Positions 25,743-33,921 of a stretch of 64,000 nt of DNA are shown here, in pieces; the stretch's first letter is position 1; each line of letters opens with the position of its first letter. Position numbers and translations under genes: made by a program. The DNA lies in the NCBI GenBank assembly GCA_045863195.1, contig BTUI01000006.1:1-64000 (forward strand), given 5' to 3'. The notes below the pieces were generated by a model. It was not told the origin of the DNA. It did no database searches and worked only from the letters and a program-made list of their open reading frames with translations. The DNA is from W-Chloroflexi-9 sp045863195. Lineage in GTDB: Bacteria > Chloroflexota > Dehalococcoidia > UBA2979.

Positions 25743-26576
25743 TCACGCCACGTGATGTGAGGTGACGCCCGAGATCAGGCCCACCCACAGGAATCCGTGT
25801 GCGGCCAGTGGGACCGCCCAGAGGGCGGCGGTGGACAGGGCTGCACGGGCGAGGGGAAGTCGTGGCCGCCCCGGTTCGTCCAGTGCGATCCATCGCAGGC
25901 GCTGCTCCACACCGACCGCACCGAGGGCACCCGCTGGCTGATGGCGGTCGCGCGCCGGGCCTTCTGTGGCGGCCAACGCAATTGCATCGAAGAGGTCGGT
26001 CCGCCGTGCGCCGGCCGCTAGTGCCCAGCGATCGGCCTGTCGTTCGGCCTGGAGCCGCACGGCGTCGAAGTATCGGGGGACGCCCGGGAGCCACGCGTAG
26101 GCGTAGCGAAGGATGGCCAGGATCGTGAACCAGCGTGGGTGATCACCGCGCAGGTGGGCGAGTTCGTGGAGGAGACCAGCGTGGAGCAGGGCTGGGGACA
26201 TCGCGTCGACAGCGCCCTGCGTCGCATAGATGCGCGGCCTGACGAACCCCGCGGCGAACAGACTCACGCGTGGATCCGGGACACGACGGAAGGTGAGTCC
26301 GTCGTGGTGGTTCTCTTCAGCCGTGGTCGCGACGAGGGATAGTCGGCGCGATGCTCGCAACATTCGCACGCAGGCAATGCCAAGTCGCACGAGGGGCATC
26401 GTGGTGACGCCCGTAAGTCCCAGAAGCAGCACTGACTCACGGTGCAACAGGGCGCTGGCCTGGATGCCGCCGGGGAGGCCAGCAAGATGCTGCCAGGCGC
26501 TGTGTGCGGTGACCAGCGGAAGACCAGGCGCCGCCGCCAGAAAGAGGATCAGGCTGCCGCGGACGAGGTAGCTCAC
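25743..26576 (-). CDS. BlaR1-like M56 family metalloprotease
   Basis: 277 residues, overlapping the repressor gene by 4 bases. Hydrophobic helices at the N terminus and near 45-65, then the protease motif HELAHLRGDH and the third ligand region ERQADRWAL. It ends with a last membrane segment (PLARAALSTAALWAVPLAAH) and has no C-terminal penicillin-sensor domain, unlike BlaR1/MecR1 (about 580-600 residues). It would cleave the BlaI repressor in response to a signal, here probably a metal instead of a beta-lactam. Confidence 0.85.
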   Translation of the reverse strand: MSYLVRGSLILFLAAAPGLPLVTAHSAWQHLAGLPGGIQASALLHRESVLLLGLTGVTTMPLVRLGIACVRMLRASRRLSLVATTAEENHHDGLTFRRVPDPRVSLFAAGFVRPRIYATQGAVDAMSPALLHAGLLHELAHLRGDHPRWFTILAILRYAYAWLPGVPRYFDAVRLQAERQADRWALAAGARRTDLFDAIALAATEGPARDRHQPAGALGAVGVEQRLRWIALDEPGRPRLPLARAALSTAALWAVPLAAHGFLWVGLISGVTSHHVA

Positions 26577-26956
26577 TCAGTGCCTCCGAGCTTCCTCCGC
26601 AACCCACGGAGCACCTCCGGGTCGAGGCGGTCCGCCTCCGCGAGAAACGCCGCGACGCCGACCTCGCCCAGCTCGATGAGCGTCCCAGCGATGACACGAG
26701 CTCGCTCCCGCTCGTAGTCGTCGCGGCTCATGGCCGGGGTGTAGACATGGCTCCGCCGGCCGTCGCCACGGGTGACCAGGCCCTTTTTCGTGAGGCGCTG
26801 GAGCACCGTCAGGATGGTCGTATAGGCCAGCTCCCGTGGAACGCCCACCCGCGCATGCACATCAGGAGTCGACAGGGAACCGGCGTCCCACAGGGCGTTC
26901 AGGACCTCCAGTTCGAGATCCCCGGCGGCGGCGCGCTGTTTACGTCGTTCGGTCAC
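26573..26956 (-). CDS. BlaI/MecI/CopY-family repressor
   Basis: 127 residues from GTG 26956. Winged helix N terminus: LELEVLNALWDAGSLSTPDV, LAYTTILTVLQRLTKKGLV and VYTPAMSRDDY are typical of the family; the C terminus holds the dimer region. It binds the palindrome at 26971-26989 upstream of its own gene and of the divergent DUF305 gene, hence autoregulation. The M56 protease follows. The CopY-style C-terminal CxC pair is absent, so metal sensing, if any, must be indirect. Confidence 0.9.
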   Translation of the reverse strand: MTERRKQRAAAGDLELEVLNALWDAGSLSTPDVHARVGVPRELAYTTILTVLQRLTKKGLVTRGDGRRSHVYTPAMSRDDYERERARVIAGTLIELGEVGVAAFLAEADRLDPEVLRGLRRKLGGTE

Positions 26957-26970
26957 TGGGATACCGTACC

Positions 26971-26989
26971 TTACTACACGCTGTAGTAA
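26971..26989. promoter_or_regulatory. BlaI/CopY-type operator, perfect palindrome
   Basis: TTACTACACGCTGTAGTAA: eight-base arms perfectly paired around CGC, equal to the TACTACA-N3-TGTAGTA consensus of BlaI/CopY repressors. It lies between the divergent repressor and DUF305 genes, close enough to overlap both promoters. The DUF305 ribosome site AGGAG follows two bases after it. Confidence 0.9.
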
Positions 26990-27001
26990 TAGGAGTATTC
27001 G

Positions 27002-27616
27002 ATGAGTCGCGTCGTCGCCACCGTCCGGATCGGAGCCGTGGCCTCGATGCTGTTGATTGCCGCCGCCTGTAGCGGTGTGGACGAGTCCCCGGACAGCATA
27101 TCTGGAGGAGCGGTCGCCACAGAAGCGAGCACTGCGACCGCCCCCCCGGTTCACGCGACGTCGGAGCTGGACGCAGAGGTGCCCTTCGATGCCATGTTCA
27201 TCGACAGCATGGTCGAGCACCACCGGGGTGCGATCGCCATGGCTGAGCGGGTCCGGTTTGAGTCCGAGCGTCCGGAGCTCCGCGCGATGGCGGAGGAGAT
27301 CATCGACGCGCAGGTTGCGGAGATCGGACAGTTGGAGTCCTGGCGGGTGGAGTGGTATCCGGGGCTCATGCAGACCGATGGCATGGGGATGGCGATGGGC
27401 GACATGGAGGTGAGCGGGGACGAAGCGGTCCCGTTCGACCAGCGCTTCATCGGCGCGATGATCGCCCACCACGAGGGTGCAGTTGGCATGGCAGAAGAGG
27501 CGCTCACCCAGTCCGAACACGAGGAATTACGCGCTCTGGCCCAGGCGATTATCGACGCTCAGACAGCGGAGATCGCTCAGTTGGAGGCGTGGGAAGCCGA
27601 GTGGTTTGGTTCGTAG
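27002..27616 (+). CDS. DUF305 lipoprotein with two tandem domains
   Basis: 204 residues; AGGAG 6 bases upstream. Lipobox AAAC after a short signal sequence. Two DUF305 copies: FIDSMVEHHRGAIAMAE (about 60-75) and FIGAMIAHHEGAVGMAEEA (about 150-168), each followed by a long helix ending in W...EW. The HH pairs and Met residues may bind copper. It is controlled by the palindrome shared with the BlaI gene. Confidence 0.85.
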   Translation: MSRVVATVRIGAVASMLLIAAACSGVDESPDSISGGAVATEASTATAPPVHATSELDAEVPFDAMFIDSMVEHHRGAIAMAERVRFESERPELRAMAEEIIDAQVAEIGQLESWRVEWYPGLMQTDGMGMAMGDMEVSGDEAVPFDQRFIGAMIAHHEGAVGMAEEALTQSEHEELRALAQAIIDAQTAEIAQLEAWEAEWFGS

Positions 27617-28415
27617 GCGGGACGCAGAGCGCGCTGCGGCGAGCGGGGGCGCTCGTGAAGAATGCGCCCGAGTCGGCCCCCCCGTTCGTCGCCCAGGTCG
27701 GCGCGGGCCGGGACGCTGGCGCCCCGTTCTGAACGCGCTGGTAGGCGTCCTCGTTGTGGCGACGCTGGCTGCCTGTGGCGGCGGTGGAGACGCGGGCATT
27801 GTGATCCGCCCGGGAGTGCCAGCCACGGACGAGACGACCACTCCCGCCGTTCAGGAAACCGCCACGGCTCCTGAGTTAGACCTATCCGACTTCATCGACG
27901 AGTTCGGCTATCCGTCCGACGCGACCTTCGGACGCCTTCGCATCCCCATGCTCGGCGTAGATGCAGCCGTCGCTTCTCGGTTCGTCGATGAGACTGGCGT
28001 GATGCCGCTACCTGCCGGGCCGGCGGATGTCGTCTGGTACGACCTCTCCACCTGGACAGGCATGGGTGGTGTCCCCGGCGAGGGCCGCAACGCGATCTTC
28101 GCCGGACACGTGGACTACGCCGCCTACGTGCCCTACGCCGAAGCAAACTATCGCGGAGGCGGCGTGTTCGAGGCCCTCGCCGGGCTGACTCCTGGCGACA
28201 TCATTGAAGTCGACTACCAGGGCGAAACCCTCCGCTACGCGGTCGTCTGGAACCAGCAACTGTCCGCGTCGCCCGAGGCGACCGACTGGGGCGCCGTGTG
28301 GAGCGATCGCGTGTCGAGCGACTCGGTCACGCTCTATACCTGCGGCGGAGACTTCGATCCGCTCACGCAGACCTACAATGACCGGACGGTCGTCCGTGCA
28401 GAGCGGCTTCCGTGA
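27606..28415 (+). CDS. class E/F-like sortase
   Basis: 269 residues if translation begins at the TTG at 27606, which overlaps the DUF305 stop by 11 bases like other pairs here. No in-frame ATG or GTG exists closer to the domain; CTG at 27729 is another option. An Arg-rich segment precedes a hydrophobic helix ending TLAAC, so it may be a lipoprotein. The catalytic core is complete: IFAGHVDYA (His), SVTLYTCGG (Cys) and a late NDRTVVRAERL (Arg). No sorting-signal substrate was seen in this window. Confidence 0.75.
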   Translation: MVRRRDAERAAASGGAREECARVGPPVRRPGRRGPGRWRPVLNALVGVLVVATLAACGGGGDAGIVIRPGVPATDETTTPAVQETATAPELDLSDFIDEFGYPSDATFGRLRIPMLGVDAAVASRFVDETGVMPLPAGPADVVWYDLSTWTGMGGVPGEGRNAIFAGHVDYAAYVPYAEANYRGGGVFEALAGLTPGDIIEVDYQGETLRYAVVWNQQLSASPEATDWGAVWSDRVSSDSVTLYTCGGDFDPLTQTYNDRTVVRAERLP

Positions 28416-28609
28416 GCTCGGTGCTTGCCGCCGCCAATGTCCTGCTCGTGCTTGGACTGGCACAACTCGCCCGCTGGCTCCTCAGACCACGGCCGCGAGC
28501 ACCATTCTGGACGTGGATCGGTACGTCGCAGGCATGGGGAGGGTGGGCGATCTTCGCCGCGGTTGGGGTCTACATGCTGACACTCATCGTCGTGCAGGGG
28601 CTCCGCTAG
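28412..28609 (+). CDS. small two-helix membrane protein
   Basis: 65 residues, GTG start overlapping the sortase stop. Two hydrophobic helices (about 3-22 and 42-62) separated by a basic, Trp-rich loop (RWLLRPRPRAPFWTW). Its position next to the sortase suggests co-function. No known family recognised. Confidence 0.55.
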   Translation: MSSVLAAANVLLVLGLAQLARWLLRPRPRAPFWTWIGTSQAWGGWAIFAAVGVYMLTLIVVQGLR

Positions 28610-28777
28610 AGCGGATCTCGCGTGCGTCGACAGATCGGGGCCGGCGCCGGCGGGCACGGCGGCTGCGGCGTTCCTCCAGGCGCCGGCTCACTTGCGCGCG
28701 GGTTGTGGCTCTCCGCGTTCCAGCTGCGGACCGATGCGCCGACGCACCATGCACCACGCAATACGCGCCACCGGCTG

Positions 28778-29398
28778 CTACTGCATAATGAAGGCCGTGA
28801 AGAGTACGCGGGTGACGATGAACTCGTCGCCCAGGATGTCCTCCGTGGCGCGCTGGATCTCTTGCTTGAGTTCTTCTTTGCCCTCAGCGGTCGCAAGCCA
28901 ATCGGAAGACTTCGTCGTCACGATCAGGGTCACCGCATCCTCGATCAGTTGGCGGCCGGAGCCGATCTCTACCCCGAACTCGTCGAGCAGTTCCTCCTCC
29001 TCTGCGACGCACGGATCCTCCGCCGCCTCGACGTCCGGTGCGCGGACATCCAGGAACGGGAGCGCTCCTGCCTCCGCCACCATGGGCATCGGGAACGGAG
29101 AGGAACGGACGCAGCCGTTGATGACCCGCGCCCACCTGGGATCGCTGGTCTGGAACTCAATCACCGTCTGCAACTTGAGGTAGGTCGCCCCGCGTGCGGT
29201 CGTGTTCTGAAGGTTGAAGACACGCTCCTCGAGTTCGAGCCGCGGACCGAGTCTGCGACCGGTGGCGACGGGGGTCGTCTCGTCGGGTACGGGTAGCGGA
29301 GGGGCGCTCCTCCAGTCGAGCACGAACGCGGCCCCGAGGGCGACGGCCGCTCCGGCGAGAACGCCCCCGAGCGTGAACAAGGCGGGCCTGGCTAGCAC
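28778..29398 (-). CDS. FliL-like flagellar basal-body protein
   Basis: 206 residues with one N-terminal transmembrane helix (LFTLGGVLAGAAVALGAAFVLDW). The C-terminal domain is FliL-like: ATYLKLQTVIEF and, at the end, LIEDAVTLIVTTKSSDWLATAEG, KEELKQEIQRA, VTRVLFTAFIMQ. FliL sits around the stator in flagellated bacteria. No other flagellar gene is in the window; in some Chloroflexota FliL-like proteins are encoded away from flagellar loci. Identity as a FliL-fold protein is fairly sure; a flagellar role is not. Confidence 0.7.
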   Translation of the reverse strand: MLARPALFTLGGVLAGAAVALGAAFVLDWRSAPPLPVPDETTPVATGRRLGPRLELEERVFNLQNTTARGATYLKLQTVIEFQTSDPRWARVINGCVRSSPFPMPMVAEAGALPFLDVRAPDVEAAEDPCVAEEEELLDEFGVEIGSGRQLIEDAVTLIVTTKSSDWLATAEGKEELKQEIQRATEDILGDEFIVTRVLFTAFIMQ

Positions 29399-29516
29399 GC
29401 GATGCCTCCCATCTCGCCGCCCCTCGGCGCGACCACTCTCGGAGCGGAGGGCTGATACACCGATGGGATCACGTCACTCGTGCACGCGTCGAGCGCCGCA
29501 CGCTCGCGTGCTGGGA

Positions 29517-30131
29517 TCACCGGATCCCCGGTTCAGGGGAGCGGTTCCGGTTCGTTTCAATGAACGTCCGGAGGAGGTCGACATCGCTTGGAGTTACTTG
29601 GACCCGACGCCCCCACGAGACGGCGTAGAGGGCCACGTCATTCGCGGGACGTGGAGACAGGATGACGTCACGAGAGTATTCCGCAGCAAGAGCCTTCAGC
29701 GTCTCTAACTGCTGCGCGTCTAGCAGATCCGGCGAGTAGGCCAACCAGACTATGCCGTGCTCCAGGGCGTGTACCAGGTAGCCGTCGTCCACGGGACTCT
29801 CAAGGACCCCGGTCCGGGCAGGAGTTGTGTAGTGAGGGCCCCCAGCCGGGGGAAGGGTCGGCGGAGCGCCAAGTGCGCCGTCTTCAACGTGACCGGCCGC
29901 ACCGCTTTCGACGATATCGCCGAGCAGTGGGCGATCCGATTGGGCAAAGCCGAGCGGTTGGCGGAGAAGGAGGAATCCGGTGACGATCACCACGAGCGCA
30001 ATGGCGCCCACGACCGTCACACCTCCCCACGCCTCCAGCGGTCCAGATCGCCTCTTACGATGCCTTGAGTGACTGCTGGTCGGCGGCTGGGAGGGGGGCG
30101 TCCGGAGGCGTTGTCGTCGTCGTCGAGCCAT
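29517..30131 (-). CDS. DUF3105 membrane-anchored protein
   Basis: 204 residues from ATG 30131 (GGAGGCGGC upstream; an ATG at 30164 just after the operator could be a leaderless start). A basic N terminus, one transmembrane helix (about 40-60 of the mature count), then the DUF3105 domain: PTLPPAGGPHYTTPA and YLVHALEHGIVWLAYSP, with the conserved His residues HALEHG. Function unknown; such proteins occur in copper and stress regions. It is preceded by a BlaI-type operator at 30172. Confidence 0.8.
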   Translation of the reverse strand: MARRRRQRLRTPPSQPPTSSHSRHRKRRSGPLEAWGGVTVVGAIALVVIVTGFLLLRQPLGFAQSDRPLLGDIVESGAAGHVEDGALGAPPTLPPAGGPHYTTPARTGVLESPVDDGYLVHALEHGIVWLAYSPDLLDAQQLETLKALAAEYSRDVILSPRPANDVALYAVSWGRRVQVTPSDVDLLRTFIETNRNRSPEPGIR

Positions 30132-30171
30132 TGCTATCCCGCCGCCTCCGCTCGCGCCCTCCATGTGATCG

Positions 30172-30188
30172 TACTACATGCGGTAGTA
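30172..30188. promoter_or_regulatory. BlaI/CopY-type operator
   Basis: TACTACA-TGC-GGTAGTA. Left arm perfect, right arm one mismatch from TGTAGTA. It lies 8 bases upstream of the first possible DUF3105 start and 41 bases upstream of the preferred one. This indicates that the BlaI repressor at 26573 also controls this gene. Confidence 0.75.
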
Positions 30189-30325
30189 GCAGAACACGGC
30201 AACGTCGTTGGCGTCGACGTTGAGTTCCGTGCAGCCGAGTTCGGAATGGCGCCCACGTCACCTTCCCTGGCGCGCTTCCGCCCTCCTCATCGACCAGGCT
30301 TGAGCGAGAGGAGGGAGGCCATTAG

Positions 30326-30391
30326 CCACTTTGAAGCGCCGGCGCCGACGGCACTGCCGCCGCTGTCGTCCCGCCCCCGTCCTCAAAGTGG
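30326..30391. repeat. inverted repeat enclosing 48 bases
   Basis: CCACTTTGA (30326-30334) and its exact complement TCAAAGTGG (30383-30391), with a very GC-rich interior (CGCCGGCGCC and similar). On the minus strand it follows the 32-codon frame by about 24 bases, so it could form a 3' RNA structure or terminator without a T run. It could also be a small mobile-element footprint. Confidence 0.4.
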
Positions 30392-30414
30392 TTCCCGCCG
30401 CAGCCCCGTCGACC

Positions 30415-30513
30415 TCAGGGCTTCCACGACTCGCCCGCTTCCGTCTTGGTCGATGCGACAACGCTGACGACCGGAACGGCCTGCTGCATCCTCTGCACGC
30501 GTGCCATGCTCAT
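30415..30513 (-). CDS. possible 32-residue peptide
   Basis: ATG at 30513 preceded by AAGGAGAAGT, a strong ribosome site. The product is MSMARVQRMQQAVPVVSVVA followed by a polar tail. It is mildly hydrophobic in the middle and not clearly membrane-spanning. The support is only the ribosome site and position upstream of an inverted repeat. It could be a real small protein or chance. Confidence 0.3.
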   Translation of the reverse strand: MSMARVQRMQQAVPVVSVVASTKTEAGESWKP

Positions 30514-30840
30514 ACTTCTCCTTCTGCAGGGATCCAGGTGCGAGGAGCTAGGCACGCGCCGGTGGCGTGGGGATCGTTCGTGGCGGGCGCTGTCCGCGTA
30601 AGCGTACTGCCGCTCCGCGAAGAAGATCGAAGACGCCGGTGCAGCGTCTAGACGGACGCGCTGCCGCTCAAGTGGCCACGTCCCGACCGCCAGCCAGCAA
30701 CGTCAAACGCCCACCGTGAGACGGCGAGCGGCGCAAGCGGTTCACGAATTGCGCAACGCAATCATGTCGACTCATGCATGGGATGAGATTCCCATCCTCC
30801 GAATTACGACATGTCCGCGCTCGACGTGCCGTGAAATTCT

Positions 30841-31566
30841 TCACGCACCGAGGGGGATGGAGAGGAGGGCGAACAGTGCGAACCCGACCACGACCATGCC
30901 GGCCGCGAACCGCGAGTCCACCTCTTGATGCGCCTGGGGGATCACCTCCTCGATCACGACGGCCAGGAGCGTCCCACCCGTCAGGGCCAGCACGGAGGCC
31001 TGCACCAGGAAGGGTGCCGGGCGCAGCGCCCAGTAGCCGATCGTTGCTCCGAGGACGATGGGGATGGCGAACGCGAGGGCGAGACCGAGGCGTCTCCGAC
31101 GCGTCATGCGAGTTCCCTTGAACGTCGCGACTGCCGCGAACCCCTCGGGCAGGTCGGCGGGCGCCTGGCCGATCGCGAGCAGGAGTCCCAGCGTCGGGTC
31201 GATCAAGGTGGCCGTCCCGATCATCACGCCGTCACTAAACAGATCGAGCGAAACGGCGCCGAAGACTGACCAGGCGCCGCTGTCTTCTGGAGAGCTAACG
31301 AGGTGTTTGTCGGTGACGTGTTCGAACGCGAGGAAGACGATGCCGCCCCCGGTGAACGCGAGGATCGGTACGACCAGCGGGGAGGCTTCAAACGCCTCGG
31401 GCGCCAGTTCCAGCCCGACGACGCCAATCACGATTCCAGTGGCGAGGTGCAGCGCGAGCGACAACGTTCGCTTGGAGACGGGCATGAACTCCGCGATCAC
31501 CCCGCCGGCAAGGTTCGAGAGCGCCGGGATCGCGGCGAACAGTAGGACGCTCAGGTACTCGCTCAC
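30841..31566 (-). CDS. ZIP-family metal transporter
   Basis: 241 residues, GTG start overlapping the CtaG-like stop. Eight hydrophobic helices. Helix 4 and 5 carry the metal-site motifs in ZIP style: LFSDGVMIGTATLID and APADLPEGFAAVA. It lacks the usual His-rich loop but has KHLVSSPEDSG. It likely imports zinc or another divalent metal. Co-transcribed with the CtaG-like gene upstream. Confidence 0.85.
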   Translation of the reverse strand: MSEYLSVLLFAAIPALSNLAGGVIAEFMPVSKRTLSLALHLATGIVIGVVGLELAPEAFEASPLVVPILAFTGGGIVFLAFEHVTDKHLVSSPEDSGAWSVFGAVSLDLFSDGVMIGTATLIDPTLGLLLAIGQAPADLPEGFAAVATFKGTRMTRRRRLGLALAFAIPIVLGATIGYWALRPAPFLVQASVLALTGGTLLAVVIEEVIPQAHQEVDSRFAAGMVVVGFALFALLSIPLGA

Positions 31567-32575
31567 ACCGATCCTCGCCGGCCGGATGCCGGCTCCGGTG
31601 CGTGCGACGGCGGGTCTCGAAACGGCGACGGCACCGGAGTCGTTGCGGTCGTCGCGCGGGCCGACGCTCTATTCAGGGCGACGTGGGGCAACGTGCTCTG
31701 CTCGTGTTCACTACGTTCGCGCTTGACGAGCATCAGCCCAATGAGTCCGGCCGCGACGAAGGCGAACATCATCGTGCTCGGGGTGAGCATGACGTATGCG
31801 CCCGTCACCTGATCCTGCATCCGGGTTAGGCCAACGATGGGAGTGACGTTCGCGTACCCGGAGTAGAGCGGTTCCGAGCTGAAGGCCAGAACGGTGGCCA
31901 GGACAATCTTCCCGAGCGCCGCCACGAACAGGTACGGGACGCGAAGGGGGTAGTTCATCGGGGAGTACAAGGGCGCGGGATCGATCACCGGCCACCAGAA
32001 CAGGAAGCCGGCCGCGATGAACGAGCCGTGTTGCAGGTCGTGGATGAGATCGTTCCCGAGAGCCGCGTCGTACCAACCGGGTGCCAGGTGCCAGGCCCAC
32101 AGCAACCCCAGGAGGAAGACCAGGCCTACGACAGGGTGGGTGAGGACGTGGGTCGCCGACCTGAATGTCCGACTCCGGGACAGCGACGGGACCATCTCGC
32201 GCCGGACCCAGCGGGGCGCTCCGCGCAGTAGCGGCGTCGTGGGCGCCCCCAGGAGCATCAACGGTGCTCCCAGCATCACGAACATCTCGTGCTGGACGAC
32301 GTGGAACGTGAAATGGTGCTCACCGAGCCGGTCGATGGGCGACTCAATGGCCAGCACGATGGTGGCAAGGCCGGTGTAGAAGGGGGCCGTGCGCCACCAC
32401 GGATGGGTACGGCTGCGCCCGCGCCACCGCTTGACGCCTCTTGGTACCACCAACCGACGGCAATTGCCGGCACCACGACCGTGGGATCAAGGTTCCACGC
32501 CAGCCAGACCGGCCCTTCGATACCTCCGTGCTCGGGGTTGATGGCGGGGGGGCTGATCGAGGGCGGAATCAGCAT
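31563..32575 (-). CDS. CtaG-like (caa3 oxidase assembly) membrane protein, apparent frameshift
   Basis: The N-terminal part lies in one frame from ATG 32575 (GGAGG just upstream): HGGIEGPVWLAWNLDPTVVV, the usual CtaG opening (WNLDP). Around 32441-32447 it must move by one base to the frame that continues GVKRWRGRSRTHPWWR, then LAIESPIDRLGEHHFTFHVV, HLAPGWYDAAL, DLQHGSFIAAGFLFWWPVI. The remaining length (about 290) is normal, with 6-7 membrane helices. So either a sequence error or a recent inactivating indel. The family assembles copper into cytochrome c oxidase. A second, intact CtaG-like gene is at 39891. Confidence 0.75.
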
Positions 32576-32670
32576 CACGCCTCCAGGGCCCACCGTAACA
32601 AGGGGGCGAAGGGTGAGGTTGAGGTGACGCAGCCGCAAGGTCTGGTTCATTGGGTGCCGCTTCGGCCGTA

Positions 32671-33294
32671 TCAGCCGGTGGGTGTCCCCTCGCGGAGTTC
32701 GCGTCGGGCGTCGCGGAGAATCGACCAGGACGACTGCAGGAAGAGGCTGGCGATCACCGCGGCGACCGCCAGGTCTGGCCAGCGGGTTCCCGTCAGCGCC
32801 ACGAGCCCCGCGGCCATGACGACGGCGATGTTGCCAATCGCGTCGTTGCGGCTGAATAGCCACACCGCGCGGACATTCGCGTCGCCCGCGCGGTGTGGCA
32901 ACAGGACCGCTGCTGCAGATAGGTTCACCACCAGGGCAACGGCCCCCAGCAGGCCCATGACTCCCGCCTCCGGAGCGGATCCCTCAACGAACCGGTACGC
33001 GGTCGATCCCAGGACCCAGAGGCCGAGCACCCCGAGGAACACGCCCTGGAGCAGCGCCGAGCGCGCGCGCCAGACCGGTCGCCATCCGATTGCGAGCAGC
33101 CCCAGGAGCGTGATCGTGCCGTCGCCGAGGAAGTCCAGCGCGTCCGCCTGAAGCGCCTGCGATCCGGCGAGGACACCGCCAACTGCCTCGATGATCCCGT
33201 ACCCGACGTTGAGTACGACGACTATCCAGAGCGCGCGCCGGTAGCCGGACGTCAGGTGCGTGGGATCAGTTGGCAGTTCGTCGTCGTCGGCCAT
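32671..33294 (-). CDS. cation diffusion facilitator exporter
   Basis: 207 residues with six hydrophobic helices and no C-terminal cytosolic domain. TM2 and TM5 metal ligands are visible: ALQADALDFLGDG and NDAIGNIAVVMA. AGGAGG upstream of ATG 33294. It follows the CmtR-like repressor on the same strand and is probably its target (Zn2+/Cd2+ or related). The truncated form is typical of short CDF proteins found beside metal sensors. Confidence 0.85.
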   Translation of the reverse strand: MADDDELPTDPTHLTSGYRRALWIVVVLNVGYGIIEAVGGVLAGSQALQADALDFLGDGTITLLGLLAIGWRPVWRARSALLQGVFLGVLGLWVLGSTAYRFVEGSAPEAGVMGLLGAVALVVNLSAAAVLLPHRAGDANVRAVWLFSRNDAIGNIAVVMAAGLVALTGTRWPDLAVAAVIASLFLQSSWSILRDARRELREGTPTG

Positions 33295-33443
33295 GGAGGC
33301 TCGCCCCTCCTACCTGAGAGCCGCTACGGGCGCGCGCTGCCTACGCATCAATCGTCTCGACGTTCCTGGCGAGCGCCCGTCGGGCACGGGACCGCTCAGG
33401 ATTGTGCGGTGGAAGGTCATTGCGGGTGGGAGGCAAGCCCGCA

Positions 33444-33833
33444 TCATCGGGAGTGCTTCGTCCGAGCGCGACCGGCGGGCGGATCCGCCTCTCGGTAGCG
33501 GGTGCAGATGTAGACGAGCTGGCCCACCTCAAGCAGAAGGCCGTCTCCGGCTTCCAGCAGCGCGCTGACGCGCTCGTCGGCGATTCGGTATTCGACAAAC
33601 CGCCCCTGACGCTCACGTTCGACTAGGCCACACTCCCAGAGGCATGCGAGGTGCATCGAGACGGATGGCTGGGAAAGGCCAGTCGCCGCGACGAGGTCCG
33701 AGACGGTCGCGGGGCCTGAGCGCAGCTCCTCCAAGACCGACAGGCGGGACGGGTCGGCAAGCCCGCGGAAGAGCTGGGCCTTCACAGCGGTGCTCCTGGA
33801 CGTCCCCGGCGAGGTGGCGGCGGTTGATGTCAT
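33444..33833 (-). CDS. CmtR/ArsR-family metal-sensing repressor
   Basis: 129 residues. Winged-helix core: LADPSRLSVLEELRSGPATV, LSQPSVSMHLACLWECGLVE. The cysteine pair C64/C68 in the recognition helix and C110 in the tail reproduce the spacing of the Cd2+/Pb2+ sites of mycobacterial CmtR (C57/C61/C102). It would release DNA on binding Cd, Pb or Zn. A perfect palindrome lies just upstream (33844-33863), overlapping its own promoter. Confidence 0.9.
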   Translation of the reverse strand: MTSTAATSPGTSRSTAVKAQLFRGLADPSRLSVLEELRSGPATVSDLVAATGLSQPSVSMHLACLWECGLVERERQGRFVEYRIADERVSALLEAGDGLLLEVGQLVYICTRYREADPPAGRARTKHSR

Positions 33834-33843
33834 GCCCCCAATA

Positions 33844-33863
33844 ATATCAGCACCTGCTGATAT
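33844..33863. promoter_or_regulatory. ArsR/CmtR operator
   Basis: ATATCAGCACCTGCTGATAT, 9-base arms (ATATCAGCA/TGCTGATAT) around CC. It lies 11 bases upstream of the repressor start and overlaps a TATTAT-like -10 on the minus strand. It also lies about 60 bases from the divergent metallochaperone gene at 33922, so it may control both directions. Confidence 0.85.
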
Positions 33864-33921
33864 GTCAGAGGGTTCAGAAGTGCTCCGTTTCAGGGATGCT
33901 ATGCGGTGCTAGCCTGCCTGC

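Larger units (their letters stand above)
30189..30840. other. intergenic region between DUF3105 and ZIP genes
   Basis: About 650 bases. It holds a possible 32-codon gene (30415-30513) and a long inverted repeat (30326-30391), listed separately. A short hairpin CGTGAAATTCTTCACG at 30830-30845 overlaps the ZIP stop. No other convincing coding frame. Confidence 0.4.

Noticed and set aside
27662..27874. 70-codon frame starting ATG at 27662 as the sortase N terminus
   Set aside because: It is in a different frame from the sortase domain and would require a frameshift.
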